From NCBI RefSeq assembly GCF_041261205.1, contig NZ_JBGCCH010000031.1, positions 58,843-122,842 of the forward strand: a DNA stretch of 64,000 bases, written 5' to 3'. The notes under the pieces were generated by a model. The model was given only the letters and a program-made list of their open reading frames with translations, did not search any database and was not told the DNA's origin. The translations under genes and the position numbers were made by a program. Of the stretch, positions 34,319 to 42,722 are shown one piece after another (position 1 is the stretch's first letter; every line of letters starts with the position of its first letter). Source of the stretch: Catenulispora sp. MAP5-51 (GTDB lineage: Bacteria > Actinomycetota > Actinomycetes > Streptomycetales > Catenulisporaceae).

Positions 34319-35593
34319 TCAGCAGGGCCCGTCGTCGGTCCACACGCCGGCCGCGCCGCCGGGGGTGTCGGCCTCGGTCCACCACTTGGCCGTCCACTGG
34401 TGGCCGTTGTACGACACCACCGCGCCGCCGTTGTACGCGGTCTGCGAGTTCCAGGCCGCCGCGGTGCACGTCCCGCCACCGCCGCCGGTGGACGACGTGG
34501 ACGTGGTCGGCGTGGTCGGAGGCGTGGTGCTCGGGGTGGTGCTGGTGGTAGGTGGCGGCGGGGGCGGGGTGGCCACACCGGCGAACTGTGCCGTGAACTT
34601 CGTGAAGTCCCAGGCGTTCTGCGGGACCGAGGAGCAGCTTCCGGACAGCGTGCCGTTGTTGTCCGGCGGGCTGCACTGCCGGTCGCGGTTCACCGACCAG
34701 TAGGTGTAGCGCGCCAGGCCGTGGCTGGTCGCGTAGTTCAGCACCGTCTGGAAGTCCGACTGGTAGAAGAACTCCGCGGCGTCGGTGCGGCCGTTCATCA
34801 TCGACACGCCCTCGTGCTGGTAGGCGGTCGTGGAGTCCCAGCCCATGTGCGTCTCCAGCAGGCCGTGGAACGCCTCCAGGGCCGAGACCTGCGAGGCGGC
34901 GCCGCTGAAGCCGCCGTCGAAGGGCATGATGGAGAAGTTGTTCGGCGTGAAGCCGATCGTGTGCGCCTGGTCCAGCAGCTGCGTGCCGAACCAGCCGGTG
35001 CCGGCGCTGGTGCCGGGCATCGTCACCGAGACGTACAGGCCCGGGTTGTTCTTCTGCAGCGTCTGCGCGGCGCCGAGCTCGTTGGCGATGGCCGCGGTGT
35101 TCTCGTACTCCGGCTCTTCGAGGTCGAAGTCGATCGCGTGCAGCGAGTAGGTGGTGATGACCTGCTGGTAGGCCGCCGCGGTGGCCGCGACGCTGCCGCA
35201 GGTCTGGCCCAGCTTGGTGCCGCCGTAGCCGCCGACCGAGACCGAGACGTCGCCGCCCTTGCCGCGGATGGTGTTGATGACGGCCGGGATGGTGGTGTCC
35301 GAGCCGATGGGGCTGGTGCCGCCCCAGGTCGCCGAACAGCCGCCGCCGTTGGGCGCCAGGATGAACGCCAGCTGGAAGGCTTTCTGGCCGGTGGCGTCCA
35401 TCACCGCCGAGACGTCCGGCGGCGAGTTGTCCTCCGGCATCAGGTAGGGCGCTGAGGCGTACCAGGTGCTGCTGAGCGGGGCCGAGCCGGGCGCGGCGTG
35501 GCCGGTGGCGGCCAGCGCCATGGTGGTGCCGGCGGCGAGGGCCAATGCCGCTGTGGGCAAAGCCAATCGCCGCTTCAAACTAGCGGTTGCCAT
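34319..35593 (-). CDS. Secreted GH18 chitinase with C-terminal CBM5/12
   Basis: The 424-residue protein has a signal peptide (MATASLKRRLALPTAALALA... ending near AAPG), a GH18 barrel with DFDLE near residue 155 (the catalytic Glu of DxDxE), a Pro/Thr/Ser linker (about 346-372) and a chitin-binding CBM5/12 module (about 375-424, with WNSQTAYNGGAVVSYNGHQW). It hydrolyses chitin outside the cell. GGAG lies before ATG 35593. A DasR-like site is 60 bp upstream. It is divergent from a paralogue of the same architecture but with a different linker. Confidence 0.93.
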   Translation of the reverse strand: MATASLKRRLALPTAALALAAGTTMALAATGHAAPGSAPLSSTWYASAPYLMPEDNSPPDVSAVMDATGQKAFQLAFILAPNGGGCSATWGGTSPIGSDTTIPAVINTIRGKGGDVSVSVGGYGGTKLGQTCGSVAATAAAYQQVITTYSLHAIDFDLEEPEYENTAAIANELGAAQTLQKNNPGLYVSVTMPGTSAGTGWFGTQLLDQAHTIGFTPNNFSIMPFDGGFSGAASQVSALEAFHGLLETHMGWDSTTAYQHEGVSMMNGRTDAAEFFYQSDFQTVLNYATSHGLARYTYWSVNRDRQCSPPDNNGTLSGSCSSVPQNAWDFTKFTAQFAGVATPPPPPPTTSTTPSTTPPTTPTTSTSSTGGGGGTCTAAAWNSQTAYNGGAVVSYNGHQWTAKWWTEADTPGGAAGVWTDDGPC

Positions 35594-35653
35594 GGGGTCT
35601 CCGAAACGTGGCGGGGAGGGAGGGAAGAGCAGACTCCGGAGTCGCGAATCATG

Positions 35654-35669
35654 ATTGGACTAGACCAGC
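35654..35669. promoter_or_regulatory. DasR-like operator of minus-strand chitinase
   Basis: ATTGGACTAGACCAGC keeps the dre core TGG-CTAGACCA with one mismatch. It is 60 bp before the minus-strand chitinase ATG. Confidence 0.65.
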
Positions 35670-35752
35670 TCCCCGTCAAGGGTTCCGGGTAAAGCGCCGG
35701 CAAATAAGGGTCAAGCGCGAGTGATCGCTCGGTTGACCTGCGAGAAAAGATC

Positions 35753-35768
35753 AGTGGTTTAGACCCTT
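35753..35768. promoter_or_regulatory. DasR-like operator, plus-strand chitinase, distal
   Basis: AGTGGTTTAGACCCTT matches the dre consensus with a few changes. It is the distal of two sites whose centres are 26 bp apart, upstream of the plus-strand chitinase. Confidence 0.6.
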
Positions 35769-35778
35769 GACAGCAGTC

Positions 35779-35794
35779 AGTGGTCTAATCCACT
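35779..35794. promoter_or_regulatory. DasR-like operator, plus-strand chitinase, proximal
   Basis: AGTGGTCTAATCCACT is a near-perfect dre with AGTGG/CCACT arms. It ends 73 bp before the chitinase ATG at 35868. Confidence 0.8.
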
Positions 35795-35867
35795 TTGGGT
35801 GTCAGGGCGATTACATCGCCCCGCACTGTCACCTTCCTGTCCCCACACGGAAAGGTACGACCCCCGC

Positions 35868-37148
35868 ATGAAGACTCCACCCCCGGGCCGCCGCCGCACG
35901 GCGGTCCGGTCCGGCGCGTTGCTCGTCGCCGCGATAGCCGCGACGGCCACCGCCCTCGCGCACAGCGCCTCGGCCAGTCCGAAGGCGGCCGCCGCCGGCG
36001 CCGGCGTGTACTCGGTCGCCCCGTACGTCGACATGTCCAACGGCCAGGAGCCGGTCCTGGACACCGCGATCACCGGGCACGGCCTGAAGGCCTACACCGC
36101 GGCCTTCGTCATCGGGACCGGCTGCACCCAGGAATGGGGCGACACCCTCCCGGTCGGCAACGACTCCTACACCGACCCCGAGATCGCCCGCGCCAAGTCC
36201 GAGGGCGCCTCGGTCATCATCTCCTCCGGCGGCGCCGCCGGCGAGCCGCTGGCCTGGACGTGCACCAACCAGTCCCAGATCCAGGCCGGCTACCAGGCCA
36301 TCATCAGCGACTACGGCGTGAACCAGCTCGACTTCGACGTCGAGGGCGCCGCCGTCGCCGACCAGACCTCGGCCACCCGCCACTTCACCGCCATGAAGGC
36401 CCTGCAGGCGGCCAACCCCGGCCTGCAGTTCTCGATGACGCTCCCGGTGCTGCCCTCGGGCCTGACCCAGGACGGCGTCAACATCCTGCAAAGCGCCAAG
36501 AACGTGGGCGTGAAGATCAACGTGGTCAACATCATGACCATGGACTACTACCAGGGCCAGCAGGACATGGGCGCGGCGGCGGTCAAGGCCGCGCAGAGCA
36601 CGCTGGCGCAGATGAAGTCGGTGGACTCCAGCTACACCTACGCCAACCTCGGCATCACCCCGATGATCGGCGTCAACGACGACGGCTCGACCTTCACCGC
36701 CGCCAACGCCGCCACCGTCGAGCAGTTCGCCGCCGCCAACGGCGTCGGACGCCTGGCGTACTGGTCGGTCGACCGCGACCAGCCCTGCCCCGGCGGCGCC
36801 GGCGGCGGCGCGTCCTCGACGTGCAGCGGCGTGAGCAGCGCCAAGCTGGCCTTCGCCGACGCGTTCGTGCCGTACACCGGCAGCGGCGGCGGGACCGGCG
36901 GGACGACCGGCGGCACCACCGGTGGGACGACCGGAGGCACCACGGGCGGCACCACCGGAGGCACCACCGGCGGGACGACCGGCGGCGGTGGCTGCTCGGC
37001 GACACCGTGGAGCTCGACCACCTCCTACGTCCCGAACGACGTGGTGTCGTACAACGGCCACAGCTGGACGGCGACGTACTGGTCGACCGGCGTGACGCCG
37101 GGCTCGGCCATCGCCTGGAACATCTGGAAGGACGACGGCGCCTGCTGA
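35868..37148 (+). CDS. Secreted GH18 chitinase with Gly/Thr linker and CBM5/12
   Basis: The 426-residue protein has a signal peptide (KTPPPGRRRTAVRSGALLVA then an Ala-rich core), a GH18 domain with DFDVE near residue 155, a linker of GGTT-type repeats (about 343-375) and a C-terminal CBM5/12 (about 378-426, WSSTTSYVPNDVVSYNGHSW). ATG 35868 is chosen because the signal peptide starts there and AAAGG precedes it. It probably works together with the divergent chitinase and GH20, all with dre sites. A strong terminator follows at 37180. Confidence 0.93.
   Translation: MKTPPPGRRRTAVRSGALLVAAIAATATALAHSASASPKAAAAGAGVYSVAPYVDMSNGQEPVLDTAITGHGLKAYTAAFVIGTGCTQEWGDTLPVGNDSYTDPEIARAKSEGASVIISSGGAAGEPLAWTCTNQSQIQAGYQAIISDYGVNQLDFDVEGAAVADQTSATRHFTAMKALQAANPGLQFSMTLPVLPSGLTQDGVNILQSAKNVGVKINVVNIMTMDYYQGQQDMGAAAVKAAQSTLAQMKSVDSSYTYANLGITPMIGVNDDGSTFTAANAATVEQFAAANGVGRLAYWSVDRDQPCPGGAGGGASSTCSGVSSAKLAFADAFVPYTGSGGGTGGTTGGTTGGTTGGTTGGTTGGTTGGTTGGGGCSATPWSSTTSYVPNDVVSYNGHSWTATYWSTGVTPGSAIAWNIWKDDGAC
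36894..36990 (+). repeat. Gly/Thr linker-coding repeats
   Basis: About eight imperfect 12-bp units (GGCGGGACGACC-like) encode the GGTT linker of the chitinase. The array is prone to length change and varies at synonymous sites. Confidence 0.7.
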
Positions 37149-37179
37149 GCAGAAGCCCCCGAGCGGCCTGACGATGGCA

Positions 37180-37223
37180 GCCGCCGCCCCGGTCTGGTTC
37201 CAGGCCGGGGCGGCGGCGTTTTT
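37180..37223 (+). terminator. Intrinsic terminator of plus-strand chitinase
   Basis: A 13-bp stem (GCCGCCGCCCCGG at 37180-37192 with its complement at 37205-37217) is followed by TTTTT at 37219-37223. Confidence 0.85.
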
Positions 37224-37348
37224 CTCCCGCGCGGTCCGGCGCCGGTGCCGGTAGCCTTCTGAACCTTCTGGGCCTTCTGGGCCTTCTCGGTACGGGGCGC
37301 GTCACCGATCCGGTCTACGTCCAGTGCCCGGCCTTCTTCCAGGACCGG

Positions 37349-37582
37349 GTGTTCCGCGAGCCGACAGCCGAGGAGCGCAATCTGGCGGGACGGACCGGCG
37401 AGCCGTTCCCGGTGCTGGTCGCCTTCGACGCCGAGGGCGGAGCCGCATCGGTGTCCGGCCTGATCGCGGCCGGCGGCCTGCGGATCGTGCGGGGGACCGT
37501 GTTCCGGTACCGGCGCGAGGTGCTGGAGCCGGGCCGGCGGCGCGCGCCGTGGCTCGCCCCGCCCGCCACCGCGGCGCTCTGA
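37349..37582 (+). CDS. Hypothetical small protein, start uncertain
   Basis: A frame with protein-like composition ends at 37582 and encodes EPTAEERNLAGRTGEPFPVL and a basic C-terminus (about 77 residues from GTG 37349). The same frame stays open upstream to about 37240 (…VTDPVYVQCPAFFQDRVF) but lacks a clear ATG or GTG with a ribosome-binding site, so the gene may begin at a rare codon or be a remnant. I recognise no family. Confidence 0.35.
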   Translation: MFREPTAEERNLAGRTGEPFPVLVAFDAEGGAASVSGLIAAGGLRIVRGTVFRYRREVLEPGRRRAPWLAPPATAAL

Positions 37583-37656
37583 CCTGCGGGAAGTCACGTC
37601 CGGCGGCGCGCCGGTGTCTGAATGCGTGAATCCGACTCAGACACCTGGAGGTCGCC

Positions 37657-38334
37657 ATGAGCAGCGACATGACCAGTGACACGACCACCGGCACGACCAC
37701 CGGCACGACCACCGGCACCACCACCGGCACGACCACCGGCACCACCACCCAGACACGAGTCCCCGAAGCCGAGATCACCGGCGTGTACGGGGCCATGGTG
37801 AAGATGCTGACCCGCAAGATGCTCGGCCAAGTCCCGGACTCGGTCGGGGTGATGTGGCAGCAGCCGAAGGTCTTCAAGACCCTGATGGGGTTCGGGCGCA
37901 AGGTCGACAAGTGGGACGCCCTGGGCGAGCCGTTGGCGACCTACGCCGCGATGGCCGCCGCGGGGCGCGTCGGGTGCGGCTTCTGCTTGGACTTCGCGTA
38001 CTTCATGGCGCACAGCCGCCACCTGGACGAGGACAAGGTGCGGCAGGTGCCGCGCTGGCGGGAGTCCGATGTGTTCAGCGTCCTGGAACGCCGAGTGATG
38101 GACTACGCCGAGGCGATGAGCCAGACGCCGCCGGCGGTCACCGACGAGCTGTCCGCCTGGCTGCTGGCGCGGCTGGGGCCGGCGGCGATGGTGGAGTTGG
38201 CGGCGCGGGTCGCGGCGGCGAACCTGACCGCACGGGCCAACATCGCGCTCGGCATCCGGTCGCAGGAGTTCTCCGCGGCGTGCGGCCTGGTGCCGCTGGC
38301 GGTGCCGTCGGCGGACGTAGCCTCGGCTCCATGA
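37657..38334 (+). CDS. CMD (carboxymuconolactone decarboxylase) family protein, ECF41 partner
   Basis: The 225-residue protein has an AhpD/CMD-like fold: VGCGFCLDFAYF near 107-118 contains the CxxC pair, and EVPRWRESDVF-type residues (QVPRWRESDVFSVLERRVMDY) follow. Proteins of this group are typical neighbours of ECF41 sigma factors, possibly antioxidant or sensor partners. The N-terminus (about 8-30) is an unusual Thr/Gly repeat (TTTGTTTGTTTG) encoded by 12-bp units; GGAGG before ATG 37657 supports this start. Its stop overlaps the ECF41 start. Confidence 0.88.
   Translation: MSSDMTSDTTTGTTTGTTTGTTTGTTTGTTTQTRVPEAEITGVYGAMVKMLTRKMLGQVPDSVGVMWQQPKVFKTLMGFGRKVDKWDALGEPLATYAAMAAAGRVGCGFCLDFAYFMAHSRHLDEDKVRQVPRWRESDVFSVLERRVMDYAEAMSQTPPAVTDELSAWLLARLGPAAMVELAARVAAANLTARANIALGIRSQEFSAACGLVPLAVPSADVASAP
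37681..37751 (+). repeat. Thr/Gly 12-bp repeats in CMD gene
   Basis: About six near-identical copies of ACCACCGGCACG encode the TTTG repeats at the N-terminus of the CMD protein. Confidence 0.75.
38318..38323 (+). promoter_or_regulatory. Internal -10 box of ECF41 gene
   Basis: TAGCCT lies 7 nt before ATG 38331, inside the end of the CMD gene, allowing separate leaderless expression of the sigma factor. Confidence 0.45.
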
Positions 38335-39212
38335 GCCGGCAGCCGGATCCCTTCGTCGTCCACCGCGGCCTGCTGTTCACCGTCGCCTACGAGATGCTCG
38401 GCTCGGCCGCCGACGCCGAGGACGTGGTGCAGGAGACGTGGCTGCGGTGGGCCGACGTGGACGCCGGGCTGCGCGTCACCGTCGGCGACCCGCGCGCCTA
38501 CCTGGTGCGGATCGTGACCCGGCTGGCCCTGAACCGGCTGCGGACGCTGGCCCGCCGGCGAGAGGAGTACGTCGGCTCCTGGCTGCCGGAGCCCCTGCTG
38601 ACCAGCCCCGACGTCGCCGAGGACGTCGAGCTCGCCGAGAGCGTCTCGGTCGCGCTGCTGACCGTGCTGGAGACGCTGAAACCGGTCGAGCGCGCGGTGT
38701 TCGTGCTGCGCGAGGTGTTCGTCACGCCGTACGAGGAGATCGCGCGTGCCCTGGGCAAGACCCCGGTCTCGGTCCGCCAGACCGCCAAGCGGGCCCGCGA
38801 GCACGTCGCCGCACGCCGGCCGCGGATGCGCGTCGACCGGGCCGAGCAGCGGCTGGTCGTCGAACGCTTCCTGGCCGCGATGGGCAACGGCGATCTGCGG
38901 GCCCTGATGGACGTGCTGGCGCCGGACGTCGTGGTGGTCGCCGACGGCGGCGGCGTGGTCCCGACGACGCGCCACCCCGTGGTCGGGGCACAGGAAGCGG
39001 CGACGTACCTGATCGCGGCGGTCCAGTGGGCGGGGGAGCGCTTCTCGACCGGGACGGTGTGGGTGAACGGCGCGCCGGCCGCCCGGATCGAGGTCGATGT
39101 GACGACGGTGCTGAGCTTCGCCATCGAGGGCGGACGGATCAGCCGGATCTACGCGGTGCGCAATCCGGAGAAGCTGGCGTGGTTGGACGCGGAGGTGGTG
39201 CTGGAACGGTAG
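38331..39212 (+). CDS. ECF41 sigma factor (SigJ-like)
   Basis: The 293-residue protein has sigma 2 (about 8-75, YEMLGSAADAEDVVQETWLRW), sigma 4 (about 108-160, LKPVERAVFVLREVFVTPYEEI) and a SnoaL-like C-terminal domain (about 175-293) that in ECF41 proteins regulates activity. ATG 38331 overlaps the CMD stop (ATGA). The gene end is unusual: its last 39 bp are the first unit of a four-copy repeat that continues in frame after the TAG stop. Confidence 0.93.
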   Translation: MSRQPDPFVVHRGLLFTVAYEMLGSAADAEDVVQETWLRWADVDAGLRVTVGDPRAYLVRIVTRLALNRLRTLARRREEYVGSWLPEPLLTSPDVAEDVELAESVSVALLTVLETLKPVERAVFVLREVFVTPYEEIARALGKTPVSVRQTAKRAREHVAARRPRMRVDRAEQRLVVERFLAAMGNGDLRALMDVLAPDVVVVADGGGVVPTTRHPVVGAQEAATYLIAAVQWAGERFSTGTVWVNGAPAARIEVDVTTVLSFAIEGGRISRIYAVRNPEKLAWLDAEVVLER

Positions 39213-39338
39213 CCGGCGCGGTTGGACGAGGAAGTGGTGCTGGAACGGTGGACAGCGCGGTTGGATGCGGAGCTGGGGCTGGAACGGTGGCTGGCGCGGT
39301 TGGACGCGGTAGTGGTGCTAGAACGGTGGCCAGTCGCG
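39182..39338 (+). repeat. Four 39-bp repeats copying the ECF41 3' end
   Basis: Units start at 39182, 39221, 39260 and 39299 (the last is 40 bp). Unit 1 holds the last codons and TAG of the ECF41 gene; in units 2-4 the TAG is TGG, so a 13-residue motif LD-EVVLERW-AR would be repeated in frame if the stop were read through. Confidence 0.85.
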
Positions 39339-39368
39339 TTTGCCGGCGCCAGACCCGGCCTCACGGCC

Positions 39369-40151
39369 TCAGAGCGCCGCATCCCTCATCCGGCCCCGCC
39401 GATCGCCCCACACCGCGATCGCCGCCAGCCCCGCGACCGCCGCGGCCACCCCGTGCACCGTGCCGATAGACCACGACAAACCCGCCGCCGCGCCGCCCCA
39501 CGCGCCGATCGTGTACGCCGCCCAGACCGTCGCCAGCACCATGATCCCCTTGCGGGCGCGACGGCCCGGCTCCTCGGCGAAAGTCGAGATCAGCGTCACG
39601 AGGGTGCCGGTGAGCGTGGTGGTCGACACCCCGCGCATCGCCACGCCTGCCGCGTAGACGCTCTGCACCCCCATCGCGGCGGCGGCGAGCCCGAGCCGCA
39701 GCTCCCGCGGTTCCGTCCCCAGCAGGGTCACGGACCCCAGCAGCAGCGCCTCCGTCGCCAGCAGGATCCACGGCGCCTCCCCGTCGCCGGTGCGGCGCGA
39801 GCGGCGCAGCGGCACCACCGAGACCGCGACACCCACGCAGAACCCGAGCAGCGAGGAGACGGGCCCGTACGTGTCAGGCTCGGCGACGACCCCAGCGCTG
39901 TGCACACCCGGCACCCAGCGCTCGGCCACCTGCACCGCCAGGAACACCGCGTTACCGGTCTGGTTCGCCACGAACACCGAACCGGAGCGGACGTAGGCGA
40001 CCGCGTCCACCCAGCCCGCGATCGCCGTGAGCAGCACCATCAACCCCGCGGTGCCGTGCACCTTCCACGTTCGCGCCACGGGTATCAGGATGGCGTGATC
40101 ACGGATTCGGGTGAGGCAGGCGCGCCAGAACCGACCGGCACTGATGCCCAA
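39369..40151 (-). CDS. DUF1275 (YoaK-like) membrane protein
   Basis: The protein of up to 260 residues has about six membrane helices and the DUF1275 signature WVDAVAYVRSGSVFVANQTGN near 46-66. The family is a putative small-molecule transporter without a known substrate. The N-terminal 24 residues before GTG 40079 are polar and poorly like the family, so that GTG may be the true start. The gene is convergent with the ECF41 repeats. Confidence 0.85.
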   Translation of the reverse strand: MGISAGRFWRACLTRIRDHAILIPVARTWKVHGTAGLMVLLTAIAGWVDAVAYVRSGSVFVANQTGNAVFLAVQVAERWVPGVHSAGVVAEPDTYGPVSSLLGFCVGVAVSVVPLRRSRRTGDGEAPWILLATEALLLGSVTLLGTEPRELRLGLAAAAMGVQSVYAAGVAMRGVSTTTLTGTLVTLISTFAEEPGRRARKGIMVLATVWAAYTIGAWGGAAAGLSWSIGTVHGVAAAVAGLAAIAVWGDRRGRMRDAAL

Positions 40152-40182
40152 GTCTCGTCCCCGAGGTCGACACGCGCCCGGA

Positions 40183-40704
40183 TCACGAGGTGGGGACTCG
40201 AAAACGCAGTTTGCCGTCGATCTCGCTGACGAACCGTCCGCCGTTCGACTCGATCACCCGGCGCGAGGCGGCGTTGGTGATGTCGCAGGTCAGCAACGCC
40301 TCGGCGATACCCAGCTCGGCGGCGAGCGGGAGCGCGGCCTTGAGCATCGCTCCCGCATGGCCCTGTCGGCGCGCGCTGGGGCGGACGTCGTAGCCGATGT
40401 GGCCGCCGACGCGGTCCAGGCGCGGGGTCAGGGAGTGGCGGATCGCCAGCCGGCCGAGCATCTCCTCGCCCTCGGTCCACCACAGGGTGGTCATGCGGAC
40501 GAAGCCCGGCGGGACACCGGCGTCGGTACGCTCGGCCAGCACCCGCGCGATGTACTTCTCGAAGCCCGCCTCGTCGTGCAAGGCCTCGTCATCGACGTCC
40601 GTGACAAACCATGAGACCTCGTACTCGTGGTCGGCTCGGAACTCCTTCACGGCGGCCAGGAACGAGCTTCGGAAACGGACCGCGGGATCGCTGAGAACGG
40701 GCAT
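40183..40704 (-). CDS. GNAT family N-acetyltransferase
   Basis: The 173-residue protein has the acetyl-CoA motif VRPSARRQGHAGAML near 108-122 (Q/RxxGxG/A), the preceding strand GHIGYDV, and a C-terminal strand with NAASRRVIESNGGRF. It acetylates an unknown amine. It is 32 bp upstream of the DUF1275 gene on the same strand, probably one transcript. Confidence 0.9.
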   Translation of the reverse strand: MPVLSDPAVRFRSSFLAAVKEFRADHEYEVSWFVTDVDDEALHDEAGFEKYIARVLAERTDAGVPPGFVRMTTLWWTEGEEMLGRLAIRHSLTPRLDRVGGHIGYDVRPSARRQGHAGAMLKAALPLAAELGIAEALLTCDITNAASRRVIESNGGRFVSEIDGKLRFRVPTS

Positions 40705-40798
40705 GGATCGATGATTCCAAAGTTCCGCAGGGACCTGACAGAGTGACCGGCCATGCGGTGAAGCGGGACGGGAGCGCGAACGACCAGAACGCGGTCGT

Positions 40799-41857
40799 CT
40801 ACTTCTGGAAGATGTGAGGTGGGGACGGTTGAGGTACTGGCGCGCGCTGCGTCAGCTCGACCATGTGGTGCATGACCGGCACCGGGATGGCAGGGTTCTG
40901 AGCGGCGCTTTGCGCGGTGTGCAGCTCCAGGAGCAGCCTGATGAGGGGCCCGGGGGACATGCGCGGATCGGCGGCGGCCGCCTGACGGACCTGGAGCTCG
41001 GGATCCTCCGCGAACCGATCGACGAGCTCGGGGGTCGATGCCTTGTCGGTCAATGCGAGCAGCCGCAGGCTCGGGTTCGGGTCGTCGGCGAAGCGGAGCA
41101 GGCCGTCCTGCGGGAAGTTCGGGTGGTTGCGGGGGCGTCCCGGGAACGAGAGGCTGCCGGGCCACCAGCTCCAGACGCTGAGCAGGACCTCCGGCGTCGC
41201 GTCGTCGCAGGACTCGGTCAGGAAGAGATGCACGACGCGGTCCTCGTCGTGCGCGAGCCGGTCCACGACGTCCGGCGGCAGATGCCGGGCCCGCGCGACG
41301 CTGCGCCGGACCGATGCCTTGGGGGACGCGGCGAGCTGGCGCATGGCGTCGGGATTGTCGTGGAGCGCGGCGACCCACCACAGGGCCTTGCTGTGGGCGT
41401 CCGGCGAGATGTCCTCGACGGCATCGGCCCACTCGGCGATCTCGGCGGGGGAGGCCGGTGGGGCGGCGTCGGGGTGCGGGGGCCTCTCGATGCCCCTTCC
41501 TTTGGTCGCCCACGGTTCTCGGGTCGCGACTTCATCGCGTAGCTCGGCGACGATGGCTCGGTCCTTCTCGGTGGGCGTCGCGGCGGCCAGCCGGTCCCAT
41601 TGCGCCGGGGTCAGGTTCCCGCCTTCGGCCGCCAGGAACCTGACGATGCGGTCAGGGTGGCCGATGGCGGCATCGAGGACGCGGCTCGGCACGTCGCGGC
41701 GATAAAGGAAGCCCAGGCTGAAGTCGTGACGCCTGGGCACGTCGAAGAGCCCGATCAGCACCTCGTCGGGCGCGCCCTTGTTGTAGCCCAGCCCCATGGC
41801 CCACTGTGTCGTTACGTCGACGGTCGCCGCGTCTATCGCGGCCCATCTGCCGTCCAT
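40799..41857 (-). CDS. Helical repeat protein, LRV/HEAT-like
   Basis: The 352-residue protein has short helical repeats of leucine-rich-variant type: phrases like DNPDAMRQLAASPKASVRRSVA, HLPPDVVDRLAHDEDRVVHLFL, DDPNPSLRLLALTD and AEDPELQVRQAAAADP recur every 24-30 residues from about 165 to 320. Such proteins serve as scaffolds; no catalytic motif is seen. It lies 7 bp before the first MBL gene in reading direction and may be cotranscribed. Confidence 0.75.
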   Translation of the reverse strand: MDGRWAAIDAATVDVTTQWAMGLGYNKGAPDEVLIGLFDVPRRHDFSLGFLYRRDVPSRVLDAAIGHPDRIVRFLAAEGGNLTPAQWDRLAAATPTEKDRAIVAELRDEVATREPWATKGRGIERPPHPDAAPPASPAEIAEWADAVEDISPDAHSKALWWVAALHDNPDAMRQLAASPKASVRRSVARARHLPPDVVDRLAHDEDRVVHLFLTESCDDATPEVLLSVWSWWPGSLSFPGRPRNHPNFPQDGLLRFADDPNPSLRLLALTDKASTPELVDRFAEDPELQVRQAAAADPRMSPGPLIRLLLELHTAQSAAQNPAIPVPVMHHMVELTQRAPVPQPSPPHIFQK

Positions 41858-41864
41858 CGAGCTC

Positions 41865-42527
41865 CTACCAGCCCCGTGCCCGCCACTCCGCCAGCTGCGG
41901 ACGCTGCGCGCCCAGCGTCGTGTCCTTCCCGTGGCCGGGGTACACCCAGGTCTCGTCGGGCAGGCGGTCGAAGATCTTCGTCACCACGCCCTCGTACAGG
42001 GAGGTGAAGGCCTCGGCGTCGCCGAAGGTGCCGCCGACGCCGCCGGGGAAAAGGCAGTCGCCGGTGAACAGGTGCGGGGTGCCGCCCTCGGCGGGGTCGC
42101 GGTAGAGCAGGGCGATGCTGCCGGGGGTGTGGCCGACCAGGTGGATGGCGGTGAGTTCGATGTCGTCGAAGCGCAGGACGTCGCCGTCGTCGACCGGGAC
42201 GGCGGTGGGGACCGGGATGCCCTCGGCGTCGGCGCGGCCGGCGTGGGTGGTGGCGCCGGTGGCGGCGACGACGTCGGCCAGGGCCTGCCAGTGGTCGCCG
42301 TGGCGGTGGGTGGTGATGACCGCGTTCAGGCCGTCGGGGGCCAGGGCGAGCAGGGTCGGGGCCTCGTTGGCGGCGTCGATCAGGACGCGGGTCCCGGTGG
42401 CCTTGCTGCGCAGGAGGTAGGCGTTGTTGTCCATCGGGCCCACCGAGACCTTGGTGATGGTCAGCTCGGGCAGGTCGCGGACGGCGGGCGGGCCGCCCTG
42501 GGTGACGTCGCCGGTGTAGTCGGGCAT
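41865..42527 (-). CDS. MBL-fold metallohydrolase (glyoxalase II-like)
   Basis: The 220-residue enzyme has an intact metal site: THRHGDHW (HxHxDH), GHTPGS, FTGDCLFPGG and YPGHG. ATG 42527 follows GAAGGGA. It belongs to small glyoxalase II-like hydrolases; the substrate is probably a thioester. It has a tandem paralogue (42723-43343) with a damaged site, so this copy is the likely active enzyme. Confidence 0.92.
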   Translation of the reverse strand: MPDYTGDVTQGGPPAVRDLPELTITKVSVGPMDNNAYLLRSKATGTRVLIDAANEAPTLLALAPDGLNAVITTHRHGDHWQALADVVAATGATTHAGRADAEGIPVPTAVPVDDGDVLRFDDIELTAIHLVGHTPGSIALLYRDPAEGGTPHLFTGDCLFPGGVGGTFGDAEAFTSLYEGVVTKIFDRLPDETWVYPGHGKDTTLGAQRPQLAEWRARGW

Positions 42528-42688
42528 CGGGGTCCCTTCGGAGGTCGGGTCGAGATGAGGCCGGGAGATGACGCCCGGAGACGAGGCCGGGAGGTGGACA
42601 CGGGGCCTGATGGCCAGGCGGTGCAAAGAATCTTGGGTTGCAGAGGTGGCAGAAGCGGCAGAGCTAGACCGGGCGTGGCACATGCACA

Positions 42689-42714
42689 GGGCGGCGGAGA
42701 ACACCCCGCCGCCC
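42689..42714 (-). terminator. Hairpin after second MBL gene
   Basis: A 9-bp perfect GC stem (GGGCGGCGG at 42689-42697 and CCGCCGCCC at 42706-42714) lies just downstream of the minus-strand stop at 42723; no T-run follows. Confidence 0.5.
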
Positions 42715-42722
42715 TCGTCGTC

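Noticed and set aside
42640..42680. Possible sixth DasR site near GAGCTAGACCGGG
   Set aside because: Only one half resembles the dre core; the other arm does not match, and the gene context (MBL) does not support it.
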